A stretch of 64,000 nt of DNA from Bradyrhizobium sp. Ash2021 (lineage in GTDB: Bacteria; Pseudomonadota; Alphaproteobacteria; Rhizobiales; Xanthobacteraceae): assembly GCF_031202265.1 (NCBI RefSeq), contig NZ_CP100604.1:3268501-3332500 (forward strand), read 5' to 3'. Below are positions 1 to 7,828 of this stretch, in pieces. How positions within the stretch are numbered: position 1 is the first letter of the stretch; every line of letters begins with the position of its first letter. A model generated the notes under the pieces. That model had not been told where the DNA came from, ran no database searches, and saw only the letters and a program-made list of their open reading frames with translations. Made by a program: the position numbers and the translations under genes.

Positions 1-617
1 TTGTCGGCGAGGTTCTTGGCGCGCATCGGCAAGGTCAGGTTCATATAGTCCTGCAGCGAGCGCACCAGATAGGGATTGCCGCAGGCCGAGAACAGCGCGA
101 CGTGGAAGGCGTCGTTGGCCTCATGGATACCGCGCAGATCCTGCGCGTCGGCCCTGGCGCAATATTGCCGCTGCAACTCGCTCAATTGTTCGATCAGGCC
201 GGCAGGCGCCGGCAGCGCGATCATCAGCGCCGCCTGCCGCGTCAGCATTTCCCGCACCTCATAGATCTGCCGCACTTCCTCGGCGGAATAGAACCGCACC
301 GTGGCGCCGATATTCTTCTCGCGCAGCACGATGCCCTGGCGCTCGAGCTGAAACAGGCCCTGGCGCACGAAATGGCGGCTGGCGCCGTAGCGCGACATCA
401 AGGTGTCTTCGACCAGCCGCGACCCCGGCGCGAAGCGGCCGAAGATGATGTCTTCCTCCAGCCGGCGAATGACTTCCGCCTGCTCCTCCTCGCGCGACAG
501 CGCGGAAGGTTCGGTTGGGCTGGCAAGCGGTTTCATGGCCATCCGCGTCGGATCATCGCCGGAAATCAGCACGGTACGGCAGCCATTGTCAATAATGATG
601 GCCGTTTTGGGGTCCAT
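1..617 (-). CDS. GntR-family transcriptional regulator, FCD subfamily (partial, C-terminus outside window)
   Basis: Read on the minus strand from ATG at 617, the frame stays open to the window edge and gives about 205 residues. After a 35-residue leader comes a winged helix (residues about 36-100: EVIRRLEEDIIFGRFAPGSRL, then an SRYGASRHFVRQGLFQLE recognition region), then the start of an all-helical FCD ligand domain (YEVREMLTRQAALMIA, HEANDAFHVALFSACGNPYL). FCD regulators usually bind carboxylic or sugar acids. It is divergent from the dehydratase at 707 with 89 bp between them, the usual arrangement for a local repressor. The start is the first ATG; MAMKPLASPT about 25 residues in is an alternative. 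Family call is firm, effector is inferred from the neighbours. Confidence 0.9.
   Translation of the reverse strand, partial: MDPKTAIIIDNGCRTVLISGDDPTRMAMKPLASPTEPSALSREEEQAEVIRRLEEDIIFGRFAPGSRLVEDTLMSRYGASRHFVRQGLFQLERQGIVLREKNIGATVRFYSAEEVRQIYEVREMLTRQAALMIALPAPAGLIEQLSELQRQYCARADAQDLRGIHEANDAFHVALFSACGNPYLVRSLQDYMNLTLPMRAKNLAD
585..593. promoter_or_regulatory. Operator-like palindrome ATTGTCAAT inside the gntR 5' end
   Basis: A 9-bp palindrome with one central base (ATTG-T-CAAT). It lies within the first dozen codons of the divergent GntR gene and repeats the core of the palindrome at 647-657. The two centres are 63 bp apart, about six helical turns, which would suit cooperative binding or looping. 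Operator function is inferred. Confidence 0.4.
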
Positions 618-646
618 TGTCGCCTTCCAGAGGTCGAATAATCAAA

Positions 647-677
647 TATTGACAATAATTCGACGGGCTCGTTTAGT
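647..677 (+). promoter_or_regulatory. Promoter of the dehydratase with overlapping operator
   Basis: TTGACA at 649-654, a 17-bp spacer and TTTAGT at 672-677 form a good sigma70-like promoter for the gene at 707. The -35 hexamer is embedded in the palindrome TATTGACAATA (647-657), the same core as at 585-593 and 3987-3995. A regulator bound there would block RNA polymerase. The GntR protein encoded alongside is the obvious candidate; this is inference from position and motif. Confidence 0.55.
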
Positions 678-706
678 GCCCCACCACCACGACAGGAAAT
701 GAGAAA

Positions 707-2413
707 ATGGCTGAAGGACTTCGCAAGGGACTGGCAAGTTATGGCGATGCCGGGTTTTCGCTGTTCCTGCGCAAGGCCTTCATCAAGGCGATGGGTTATT
801 CCGACGACGCGCTGAACCGCCCGATCGTCGGCATCACCAACACCTACAGCGACTACAATCCCTGCCACGGCAACGTGCCCCAGATCATCGAGGCGGTGAA
901 GCGCGGCGTGATGCTGACCGGCGCCATGCCGATGGTGTTTCCGACCATTTCGATCGCCGAAAGCTTTTCGCATCCGACCTCGATGTATCTGCGCAATCTG
1001 ATGGCGATGGATACCGAGGAGATGATCCGCGCCCAGCCGATGGACGCCATTGTCGTGATCGGCGGCTGCGACAAGACCCTGCCGGCGCAGATCATGGCCG
1101 CGGTCTCGGCCGATCTGCCGACCGTCGTTATCCCCGTCGGGCCGATGGTGGTGGGGCATCACAAGGGCGAGGTGCTGGGCGCCTGCACCGATTGCCGGCG
1201 GCTGTGGGGCAAATACCGCGCCGGCGAAATCGACGACGTCGAGATCGAAGCCGTCAATGGCCGTCTCGCGCCGTCGGTCGGCACCTGCATGGTGATGGGC
1301 ACCGCGAGCACGATGGCCTGCATCACCGAGGCGCTCGGTCTGTCGCTGCCGATGAGCGCAACGATTCCGGCGCCCCATGCCGAGCGGTTTCGCTTGGCCG
1401 AAGCAAGCGGCAAGGTAGCGGCGGCGATGGCCAAGGCGAAAAGCCCGCGGCCGAGCGAGTTTCTGACCGCTTCATCGTTCCGCAATGCGCAGGTGGTGCT
1501 GCAGGCGATCGGCGGCTCGACCAATGGTCTCATTCATCTCACCGCGATCGCTAACCGCACCAAGCATCGCATTGATCTCGAAGGTTTCGACAAGCTCGGC
1601 CGCGAGGTGCCGGTGCTGATCGACCTGAAACCGTCGGGCGAGCATTACATGGAGCACTTTCATCATGCCGGCGGCGTGCCGAAGCTGATGGCGCAACTCG
1701 GCGACCTCATCGACCTCGATGCCAAAACCATTACCGGCGCGACGTTGCGCGATGTGGTCGCCGGCGCCGAGGAAGTGCCCGGCCAGGACGCGATCCGCCC
1801 GCGCAAAGATCCGATCAAGCCGGAAGGCGCAATGGCGGTGCTGCACGGCAATCTCGCGCCGCGCGGCGCGGTCATCAAGCATTCCGCGGCGAGCCCAAAG
1901 CTGCTGCAGCACACCGGCCGCGCCGTGGTGTTCGAATCCGTCGAGGACATGACTGAGCGGGTCGACGATCCCGCGCTGGATGTGACCGCCGACGACGTGC
2001 TGGTGCTGCGCAATGCCGGGCCGAAGGGCGCGCCGGGCATGCCGGAAGCCGGTTATTTGCCGATCCCGAAGAAGCTCGGACGCGCCGGCGTCAAGGACAT
2101 GGTGCGGATCTCGGACGCGCGCATGAGCGGCACCGCGTTCGGCACCATCGTGCTGCACATCACTCCGGAATCCGCCGTCGGCGGGCCGCTGGCGCTGGTC
2201 CGGAACGGCGACATGATCCGGCTCGATGTCGCCAGGCGCAGCATCGATCTCTTGGTCGACGAGGCCGAACTCGAAAAGCGCCGCGCCGCGCTGAAGCCTG
2301 CCGTGACGCCCGATTGGGCGAAACGCGGCTACGCGCACCTGTTCAACGAGACCATTCTGCAGGCCGACGAAGGCTGTGATTTCGATTTCATGCGCGGCGA
2401 GGGGAAGGGGTAG
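707..2413 (+). CDS. IlvD/Edd-family sugar-acid dehydratase
   Basis: 568 residues, typical of the family. It should carry out Fe-S-dependent dehydration of an aldonic (sugar) acid to a 2-keto-3-deoxy acid in the cytoplasm. Three cysteines sit in the family's cluster-binding contexts: C53 (NPCHG), C121 (GGCDK) and C194 (GTCMVMGTAS); the C-terminal ISDARMSGT motif carries the catalytic serine. Members beginning with a KGLASYGD-like segment group with pentonate/hexonate dehydratases (arabinonate, xylonate, galactonate) rather than the branched-chain amino-acid enzyme IlvD, and no ilv genes are nearby. Its neighbours, an FCD regulator and a TRAP importer, support a sugar-acid catabolic role. Exact substrate unknown. 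Confidence 0.88.
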   Translation: MAEGLRKGLASYGDAGFSLFLRKAFIKAMGYSDDALNRPIVGITNTYSDYNPCHGNVPQIIEAVKRGVMLTGAMPMVFPTISIAESFSHPTSMYLRNLMAMDTEEMIRAQPMDAIVVIGGCDKTLPAQIMAAVSADLPTVVIPVGPMVVGHHKGEVLGACTDCRRLWGKYRAGEIDDVEIEAVNGRLAPSVGTCMVMGTASTMACITEALGLSLPMSATIPAPHAERFRLAEASGKVAAAMAKAKSPRPSEFLTASSFRNAQVVLQAIGGSTNGLIHLTAIANRTKHRIDLEGFDKLGREVPVLIDLKPSGEHYMEHFHHAGGVPKLMAQLGDLIDLDAKTITGATLRDVVAGAEEVPGQDAIRPRKDPIKPEGAMAVLHGNLAPRGAVIKHSAASPKLLQHTGRAVVFESVEDMTERVDDPALDVTADDVLVLRNAGPKGAPGMPEAGYLPIPKKLGRAGVKDMVRISDARMSGTAFGTIVLHITPESAVGGPLALVRNGDMIRLDVARRSIDLLVDEAELEKRRAALKPAVTPDWAKRGYAHLFNETILQADEGCDFDFMRGEGKG

Positions 2414-2447
2414 TTTCTTCGCACATACACACGGTCGTCATGCCCGC

Positions 2448-2485
2448 CAACGGGTCGGCCGAACGGCCGCCCGATGACAGGCTCC
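2448..2485 (+). repeat. Nested 38-bp repeat module, copy 1
   Basis: Starts CAACGGGTCGG and ends CCGATGACAGGCTCC, with an internal GGTCGGCC/GGCCGCCC partial hairpin. Here it is embedded in a GTCATGCCCGC..GCGGGCATCC palindrome. Nearly the same module occurs at 2530-2567 and 14351-14389, inside a different host palindrome. Confidence 0.65.
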
Positions 2486-2516
2486 AGCGGGCATCCAGTA
2501 ATCACCGCTGCTTCCC

Positions 2517-2633
2517 CGTCATTGCGAGCCAACGGGTCGCACGAACGCGCGCCCGATGACAGGCTCCGCGAAGCAATCCATGGCGCCACGAGAAGAAAGA
2601 GTGGATTGCTTCGTCGCTTCGCTCCTCTGACGG
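2517..2633. repeat. TCATTGCGAG-type palindromic repeat, copy 1 (with nested module at 2530-2567)
   Basis: Left arm CGTCATTGCGAGC, then GCGAAGCAATCCA, then the inverted arm TGGATTGCTTCGTCGCTTCG. The distal right arm is worn (CTCCTCTGACGG instead of CTCCTCGCAATGACG). Other copies are at 14338, 15955, 17017 and 40223. This one contains the 38-bp module in place of the four bases GAAG or GCAG found in short copies. Confidence 0.8.
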
Positions 2634-2689
2634 TAGTAGGTGTGATCGCACGCCGCCATCTCGCACATGCGTTGCCGCCTTTGGTTTGA

Positions 2690-2719
2690 TTGACTTTCAA
2701 ACAATCCCGATGGGATGAT
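2690..2719 (+). promoter_or_regulatory. Putative promoter of TRAP binding protein 1
   Basis: TTGACT (2690-2695), an 18-bp spacer and GATGAT (2714-2719). The paralogous gene at 4049 has TTGACA, 18 bp, GATGAT, followed in both leaders by the same CAGGGGGA ribosome-binding site, so the two leaders descend from one duplication. The operator palindrome is degraded here: only ATTGAC and CAAT half-elements remain. Confidence 0.45.
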
Positions 2720-2746
2720 GAAACAAAAATATCACAGGGGGAGACG

Positions 2747-3748
2747 ATGACCAGATTGAGAGCAATGCTCGGTGCGATCGCGGCCGTGTCCGTGATGATG
2801 ACGGCGGCAAGTGCCGGTGCGCAGCAGGTGAAGCATTATCGCTTCGCCTATGATCAGCCGAAGACGACGGGTTACGGCATCGTCGGCGATATCTTCAGCG
2901 ACAGACTGAAAGCGCTGAGCAAGGGCACTATGCTGATCGACCAGTATCCCGGCGCGCAGCTCGGGCAGGAGCCGCAGGTGTTGCAGCTCGTGAAGGCGGG
3001 CGACGTCGAGTTCTGCATTTCCTCCTCCGCCAATGCCGCGACGCTGTCGCCGCAGGCCGGCGTGATGTCGATGCACTTCCTGTTCCGCTCCGAGGCGCAT
3101 CTGATCAAGGCGATCGCGGACCCCGAAGTGTCGAAGGCGGTCAAGGCGATGATCGCGGATACCGTGCAGGGCGCCCGCGTCATCGCGCTGTCGACGCTCG
3201 GCTTACGCAGCATGTACGCCAAGCGCGAGATCAAGAACATCGCTGACATGAAGGGCCTCAAGGTGCGCGTGCAGGCGACGCCGACCGAGGACACCATGTT
3301 CCCGGCCTATGGCGCCCAGATCGTGCACATGCCGTTCGGCAGCGTCTATACGTCATTGCAGACCGGCGTGGTCGACGTCGCGGAAAACGGCGTCAACGTC
3401 TATCTCGCCAACAAGCATTACGAAGTCGCCCCCGTGCTTTCGATGACCGAGCACGAGGCCAACAACAGCCTGGTGTGGATCAGCGACAAGCTCTGGAACA
3501 GCCTGACGCCGGAGCAGCAGGGCTGGGTGCAGGCCGCCGCCGACGAGGTCAACAAGACCGAACCGGCGAAAGCGATCGAGCTCGAACATCAGTCGCAGGA
3601 CCAGCTGCGGAAGATCGGCGTCAAGATCGTCACCGACGTCGACAAGTCCGGCTTCATCGCGGTCGCCGATCCCTATCTCGACAAGCTCGCCAAGGAGCTT
3701 GGGCCGCACGCCGAGAAGGTCAAAGACCTGATCCGCGCGATCAAGTAG
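2747..3748 (+). CDS. TRAP transporter solute-binding protein, DctP family (paralogue 1)
   Basis: 333 residues with a Sec signal peptide (residues 1 to about 25, ending ASAGA). ATG at 2747 is preferred over the in-frame upstream TTG at 2690 because AGGGGGAG lies just upstream and the signal peptide begins there. As a periplasmic receptor it would hand a carboxylate to a DctQM permease. Conserved elements are QYPGAQLGQEPQ near residue 63, MKGLKVRVQA with the arginine that clamps the ligand carboxylate in DctP proteins, and MPFGSVYTSLQTGVVD. It closely resembles the protein at 4049 and has the same length. The dehydratase upstream suggests an aldonic or uronic acid ligand. Confidence 0.92.
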   Translation: MTRLRAMLGAIAAVSVMMTAASAGAQQVKHYRFAYDQPKTTGYGIVGDIFSDRLKALSKGTMLIDQYPGAQLGQEPQVLQLVKAGDVEFCISSSANAATLSPQAGVMSMHFLFRSEAHLIKAIADPEVSKAVKAMIADTVQGARVIALSTLGLRSMYAKREIKNIADMKGLKVRVQATPTEDTMFPAYGAQIVHMPFGSVYTSLQTGVVDVAENGVNVYLANKHYEVAPVLSMTEHEANNSLVWISDKLWNSLTPEQQGWVQAAADEVNKTEPAKAIELEHQSQDQLRKIGVKIVTDVDKSGFIAVADPYLDKLAKELGPHAEKVKDLIRAIK

Positions 3749-3771
3749 GCGAGCAGCGAGGAAAACGAAAT

Positions 3772-3901
3772 CGTCATGCCCGGGCATAGCGGTCAAGCTT
3801 GCGCAGACCGCGTAGACTTGTCTGCGATCCCGGGCATCCACGTTCTTCCTTCAGCTGTGCCGAAAAGACGTGGATGGGCCGGGACAAGCCCGGCCATGAC
3901 G
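3772..3901. repeat. GTCATGCCCGGGC-type palindromic repeat, copy 1
   Basis: Left end CGTCATGCCCGGGCAT and right end GGGACAAGCCCGGCCATGACG, with internal ATCCACGT..ACGTGGAT arms. It lies directly after the first TRAP binding-protein gene. A second, shorter copy follows the second binding-protein gene at 5077-5163. Confidence 0.75.
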
Positions 3902-3925
3902 CAGAGGGAACTGATGGCTGAATTA

Positions 3926-3995
3926 TAGACAATCTTCGCTCCAGCGCGCCGCGAATTGCCGCAAGTGGTCGCTTGCCCGTTACTTTATTGACAAT
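3926..3995. promoter_or_regulatory. Paired ATTGNCAAT-type sites upstream of TRAP binding protein 2
   Basis: A perfect ATTGACAAT lies at 3987-3995 and a one-mismatch ATAGACAAT at 3926-3934, centres 61 bp apart. This nearly matches the 63-bp spacing of the pair at gntR/dehydratase. TTGACA at 3988-3993 with GATGAT at 4012-4017 (18-bp spacer) is the likely promoter, so a repressor would again cover the -35. Because TTGACA is itself the -35 consensus, part of the resemblance could be trivial. Confidence 0.45.
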
Positions 3996-4048
3996 CCGGC
4001 GACCTTGATGGGATGATCGGGAAAACCAAAACAGGGGGAAACGGCGCG

Positions 4049-5050
4049 ATGGATAATCGAAGGACGTTCATGGCCGCGGCAGTCGCTGCGGCGGCTTTCG
4101 TGTTCGCGGGCGCTGCCGGTGCGCAGGAGGTGAAGCATTATCGTTTCGCCCACGATCAGCAGCTCAACACCGGCTACAGCGTCGCCTACGACATGTTTTC
4201 CGCAAAGCTCAAGGAACTGAGCAATGGCACCATGCTGGTCGACCAGTATCCCGGCGCGCAGCTCGGGCAGGAGCCGCAGCTGCTGCAACTGGTGAAATCC
4301 GGCGACATCGAATTCGCCGTCGTCTCGTCAGCGAATACCGCGACCATCTCGCCGCAGGCCGGCGTGATGTCGCTGCATTTCCTGTTCCGCAACGCCGATC
4401 ACCTTGTCAAGGCGCTGGCCGACCAGCAGGTGATCGATGCGATCACGGCGATGATCGACGAAACCACGCAAGGCCTGCACGTCATTGCCACCGGCTCGCA
4501 GGGTGTGCGCAGCATCTACAGCAAGAAGGAAATCCACAACGCGGGCGACATGAAGGGAATCAAGATCCGCGTACAGGCCACGGCGACGGAGGACGCGATC
4601 TTCCCGGCCTATGGCGCGCAGACCGTGCACATGCCGTTCGGCAGCGTCTACACCTCGCTGCAAACCGGCGTGGTCGATGCCGCCGAGAACAGCATCAACG
4701 TCTATCTCGTCAACAAGCATTATGAAGTCGCACCCGTGCTGTCGATGACCGAGCATGAGGCCAACAATGCGCTGTTGTTCGTCAGCGACAAGCTGTGGCA
4801 GAGTCTTTCCGCCGAACAGAAGGCGTGGGTGAAGACGGCAGCGGCGGAAGTCAGCGCCAGGGAGCCGGCCAAGGCGTTCGAGCTCGAGAAGGCTGCGGCC
4901 ACCAGGCTGAAGGGTTTGGGCGTCAAGATCGTCGAGGATGAGGACAAGAAAAGCTTTGCCGCGGTCTCCGATCCCTATCTCGACAAGCTCGCCAAGGAGC
5001 TTGGGCCGCACGCGGAGAAGATCAAGAACCTGATCCGCGCGATCAACTGA
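4049..5050 (+). CDS. TRAP transporter solute-binding protein, DctP family (paralogue 2)
   Basis: 333 residues, the same length as the preceding paralogue and alike through most of the mature chain, including an identical LDKLAKELGPHAEK segment near the C-terminus. Signal peptide of about 25 residues ends AGAAGA. ATG 4049 follows AGGGGGAA (4032-4039); an upstream in-frame ATG at 4013 lacks a site and would mask the signal peptide. The ligand arginine sits in MKGIKIRVQA. It is followed by a palindromic repeat and then the DctQ/DctM permease genes, so it is the more likely cognate receptor. Two receptors feeding one permease would widen or tune substrate range; that is inference. Confidence 0.93.
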   Translation: MDNRRTFMAAAVAAAAFVFAGAAGAQEVKHYRFAHDQQLNTGYSVAYDMFSAKLKELSNGTMLVDQYPGAQLGQEPQLLQLVKSGDIEFAVVSSANTATISPQAGVMSLHFLFRNADHLVKALADQQVIDAITAMIDETTQGLHVIATGSQGVRSIYSKKEIHNAGDMKGIKIRVQATATEDAIFPAYGAQTVHMPFGSVYTSLQTGVVDAAENSINVYLVNKHYEVAPVLSMTEHEANNALLFVSDKLWQSLSAEQKAWVKTAAAEVSAREPAKAFELEKAAATRLKGLGVKIVEDEDKKSFAAVSDPYLDKLAKELGPHAEKIKNLIRAIN

Positions 5051-5076
5051 GGTCGTGGAATGAATTGCAATTAAGT

Positions 5077-5163
5077 CGTCATGCCCGGGCTTGTCCCGGG
5101 CATCCACGTCTTTCTTGATGCCGAGGCAAGACGTGGATGGCCGGGACAAGCCCGGCCATGACG
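5077..5163. repeat. GTCATGCCCGGGC-type palindromic repeat, copy 2
   Basis: A near-perfect long palindrome: CGTCATGCCCGGGCTTGTCC .. ACGTCTT..AAGACGT .. GGACAAGCCCGGCCATGACG. It fills most of the gap between the binding protein and DctQ, where an RNA hairpin would protect the upstream transcript from 3' decay. Confidence 0.8.
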
Positions 5164-5191
5164 AGGGAATACCAACCGCTCAGGAATTTTG

Positions 5192-5773
5192 ATGGCCATC
5201 GCCGATAAACTGGTGCTGCAGCGGCATCGCCATCTGAAATGGCAGTCGTTCGACCGGCTCGAACTGGTCCTGATGATCCTCTGCGGCGTGCTGTGTTTCG
5301 GCTTTTCGCTTTCGGTGACGTGCGACATCGTCACACGCACCATCGGCCATCCCTGGCTGTGGCTGCAGGAAGTCACTTCCACCCTGTTCATCTATGCGAT
5401 CTTCATCGGTGCGGCAGTCGCCACCCGCCGCAACGATCATTTGTACCTGACCGCGATCTCCGAGGCGATGCACGGCACGCCGCGCATGATCGTCGAGATC
5501 ATCATCCGCATGGTGGTGCTTGGCGTCGCGTTCGTTCTGATCTGGTACGGCTATCTCAACTATATCAGGGGATTTGGCAGCTTCCGGCTGCCATCGGGCA
5601 CCCCGATCGCCTCGCTCTACGCGATCATTCCCCTGTCCGGCATCCTGATCGGACTGTTCACGATTGAGCAAATGGTCAACGGCATCAGAAATGGCTTTGA
5701 CCATCCCGAACCGCCGGAACAAGACCTCGCGATTCCTGCGATCGACACCACCCGGATCGGGACGCAGCCGTGA
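5192..5773 (+). CDS. TRAP transporter small permease, DctQ family
   Basis: 193 residues with four predicted membrane helices (about 25-47, 55-80, 95-118 and 132-155), the DctQ plan. It pairs with the large permease DctM in the inner membrane to drive sodium- or proton-coupled uptake. ATG 5192 is preferred over TTG 5189; CAGGAA at 5181 is the ribosome-binding site. Its stop overlaps the DctM start by 4 bp (GTGA at 5770-5773), so the two are translationally coupled, as a stoichiometric membrane complex would require. Confidence 0.9.
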   Translation: MAIADKLVLQRHRHLKWQSFDRLELVLMILCGVLCFGFSLSVTCDIVTRTIGHPWLWLQEVTSTLFIYAIFIGAAVATRRNDHLYLTAISEAMHGTPRMIVEIIIRMVVLGVAFVLIWYGYLNYIRGFGSFRLPSGTPIASLYAIIPLSGILIGLFTIEQMVNGIRNGFDHPEPPEQDLAIPAIDTTRIGTQP

Positions 5774-7110
5774 GCGCGCCCGTCGTCCTCGCGTTGATGT
5801 CGTTCTGCTTCCTGTTCTTCGGCTATCTGGGCGTGCCCGTGCCGTTTTCGCTGCTGGCCGGCGTGTTCGTCGGCGCGATATTGTCCGATGTCTCGCTGGC
5901 GGCGATCATCCAGAAGATCTTTGACGGCGTGGACTCCGAGGCGCTGCTCGCGATCCCGTTCTTCCTCCTGGTCGGCGAACTCATGAGTTCGGCGAATGTG
6001 GTGGTGCGAATAGCCAATCTGTCGGTGTCGCTGGTCGGGCACGTCAGGGGCGGGCTGTCGCAGGTCGTCGTGGTGTTCTCGATGTTCTTCTCGGAAATGT
6101 CGGGCTCGACCACCGCCGACGTCGCGGTGATGAGCCGGGCGCTGGGCGGGCCGATGAAGCGGGAAGGCTATACGCCGGCTTTCATCGCGGCGATCATCGC
6201 ATCCGCTTCCACCATCGCGGCGCTGGTGCCGCCGAGCATCACCGCGGTGGTCTACGGCGCGGTCGGCAACGTCTCGATCGCAGGTCTTTTCATGGCCGGC
6301 GTCGTCCCGGGCTTGATGATCGGCTTCGGGCTGATGATCTATTGCTATTTCTTCGGCCCCTCCGGCATGCGCAAGCCGCGCGCGCCGCTGCGTCAGGTCG
6401 CCTTCGCCGCCGGCGACGCCGCGCTGCCGCTGATGATCCCGGTGATCCTGCTCGGCGGCATCCTCACCGGCTGGTTTACGCCGACGGAAGCCGGCGTCGT
6501 TGCGGTGGTCTGGATCATCGCGGTCGTGATTCCCGCGCTCAACCGCGGGCACATCAAGAAGATCCCTTACGACTTTTGCCTGGCCGGGCTGATCTTCTCG
6601 CTGCCGTTGATCACCATCGGCGCCGCCAACGCCTTTGGTTGGATGCTGGCTTACCTGCGCGGCGCCATCTACATCGCCGACACGATCACCGGGATCGCCG
6701 GCCACGATCCGCATTTGATCATGCTGCTGATGGTGCTGCTGTTCACGGTCGTCGGCGATTTCATCGAGCCGGTGCCGACCATCATCATCTTCATGCCGCT
6801 GGTGAATGCGCTGACCCAGGCGGGGGACATCAACGGCGTCCATATGGGCGTGGTGCTGATTGCGACGCTGGCCTTCGGTTTGATCACGCCGCCTTACGGG
6901 CTGGTGCTGCTGATGGCCTCGAAGTTCGTCGGCGTCAGTTTCGCCAAAGCGTTGCGCGCGGCGCTGCCGATCTATGTGGTGTTTCTGGTGACGATCTGTT
7001 TCACGATCTATTTTCCAAAAGTGGTGCTGTGGCTGCCGAAGCAGGTGATCCCGGAATCGGTCGGCTGCTTCAAGTCGCCGGCGGGGACGGGGTATATCTG
7101 TCCGCCGTAA
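5770..7110 (+). CDS. TRAP transporter large permease, DctM family
   Basis: 446 residues, extremely hydrophobic, about twelve membrane helices; the transport channel of the TRAP system. Family signatures include IPFFLLVGELMSSANV near residue 60, the SGSTTADVAVMSRAL loop near 115, and ALVPPSITAVVYGAVG near 155. It starts at GTG overlapping the dctQ stop. The C-terminal tail after KVVLWLPKQV (residues about 420-446) is polar and somewhat longer than in many family members. It is followed by a palindromic repeat at 7112-7240. Confidence 0.93.
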   Translation: MSAPVVLALMSFCFLFFGYLGVPVPFSLLAGVFVGAILSDVSLAAIIQKIFDGVDSEALLAIPFFLLVGELMSSANVVVRIANLSVSLVGHVRGGLSQVVVVFSMFFSEMSGSTTADVAVMSRALGGPMKREGYTPAFIAAIIASASTIAALVPPSITAVVYGAVGNVSIAGLFMAGVVPGLMIGFGLMIYCYFFGPSGMRKPRAPLRQVAFAAGDAALPLMIPVILLGGILTGWFTPTEAGVVAVVWIIAVVIPALNRGHIKKIPYDFCLAGLIFSLPLITIGAANAFGWMLAYLRGAIYIADTITGIAGHDPHLIMLLMVLLFTVVGDFIEPVPTIIIFMPLVNALTQAGDINGVHMGVVLIATLAFGLITPPYGLVLLMASKFVGVSFAKALRAALPIYVVFLVTICFTIYFPKVVLWLPKQVIPESVGCFKSPAGTGYICPP

Positions 7111-7111
7111 T

Positions 7112-7240
7112 CGTCGTCCCGGGCAAGCGAAGCGCGACCCGGGACCCATACCGCGTTGTGCTCTCGATGAGGCAAGGCCGACGCCTTCCGTAACAACCAA
7201 GACCCTGTGGTTATGGGTCCCTGCTTTCGCAGGGACGACG
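7112..7240. repeat. CGTCGTCCCGGGC-type palindromic repeat between convergent genes
   Basis: Ends CGTCGTCCCGGGCAAGCGAA and TTTCGCAGGGACGACG with inner arms GGGACCCATA..TATGGGTCCC-like. It sits between the 3' ends of dctM and the minus-strand phosphatase, where it could serve as a bidirectional 3'-end structure. Confidence 0.65.
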
Positions 7241-7246
7241 ATGGGG

Positions 7247-7828
7247 CTAACCTACTTCCTCAACATTCCACCCATCGCCCGTCCGCGCAAAGCGGAACGG
7301 CGTGCGGTGGCGGTTGTCGAACCAGCGACCGCACAGCGCCGACGCCAGCGATTGCATCACCGCGTCATGACAGACGAACAGGATGTTGGCTTGGGGAAGA
7401 TGGTCGAGCCATTTGCGCACGCAATACAGCGCGCGGGTTGAGACCGAACTCCATGCCTCGCCATCGGGCGGCAGGATCGAGACCATCTCCTCCATCGCGC
7501 TGATGCCGTGCTCGGCCATGGCGCCGCGAATCGATATTCCTTCCAGGCTACCGAAATCGCATTCGGTGATGCCGTCGTCTGTGCTGACCGGCTTCGAACA
7601 AGCCGCGGCAATAATTTCGGCGGTCTTCGCCGCGCGGACCAGCGGGCTGGTGACGATGTGGTCGAGGCGGACGGGCTGCAAGCGCCGGGCGGCGGCCTGC
7701 GCCTGCGCGATGCCGTCGTCATTCAGGGGATTGTCGGTGCGTCCCTGAAACAGCCCTTGCCGGTTCCAGTCGGTGGCGCCGTGACGCAGGCAGAGAAAGG
7801 AACGCGACGGCGCCGCCAACGGCTTCAC
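7247..7828 (-). CDS. Histidine phosphatase (phosphoglycerate-mutase-like) family protein
   Basis: 193 residues from a GTG start at 7828 that overlaps the stop of the upstream gene (GTGA), so it is translationally coupled. LCLRHGATDWN near residue 13 contains the phospho-accepting histidine of the RHG motif; FVCHDAVMQSLA near residue 155 supplies the second catalytic histidine. The family hydrolyses phosphate esters or moves phosphate on sugars, nucleotides or small metabolites. Coupling to an enoyl-CoA hydratase/isomerase-like gene is unusual and does not identify a substrate. Upstream extension of the frame is ruled out because it would overlap that gene for over 200 bp. Confidence 0.85.
   Translation of the reverse strand: MKPLAAPSRSFLCLRHGATDWNRQGLFQGRTDNPLNDDGIAQAQAAARRLQPVRLDHIVTSPLVRAAKTAEIIAAACSKPVSTDDGITECDFGSLEGISIRGAMAEHGISAMEEMVSILPPDGEAWSSVSTRALYCVRKWLDHLPQANILFVCHDAVMQSLASALCGRWFDNRHRTPFRFARTGDGWNVEEVG

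Larger units (their letters stand above)
2414..2746. other. Intergenic region with two palindromic repeats and the dctP1 promoter
   Basis: No gene seen. It holds a degenerate GTCATGCCCGC..GCGGGCATCC palindrome (about 2436-2495), a TCATTGCGAG-type palindrome (2517-2633), and the leader of the TRAP binding protein. Both palindromes carry the same roughly 38-bp insert in the place of the loop. Confidence 0.7.

Noticed and set aside
649..654. TTGACA motifs as proof of a regulon on their own
   Set aside because: TTGACA is the sigma70 -35 consensus; only the extended palindrome, the copy inside gntR (585-593) and the paired spacing support an operator.
2690..2746. TTG start for TRAP receptor 1
   Set aside because: It would place polar residues before the signal peptide and coincides with the -35 element; ATG 2747 has the ribosome-binding site.
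5617..7200. 527-codon minus-strand frame
   Set aside because: Antisense to DctQ/DctM; the translation is dominated by His, Arg, Asp and Gln with no hydrophobic core.
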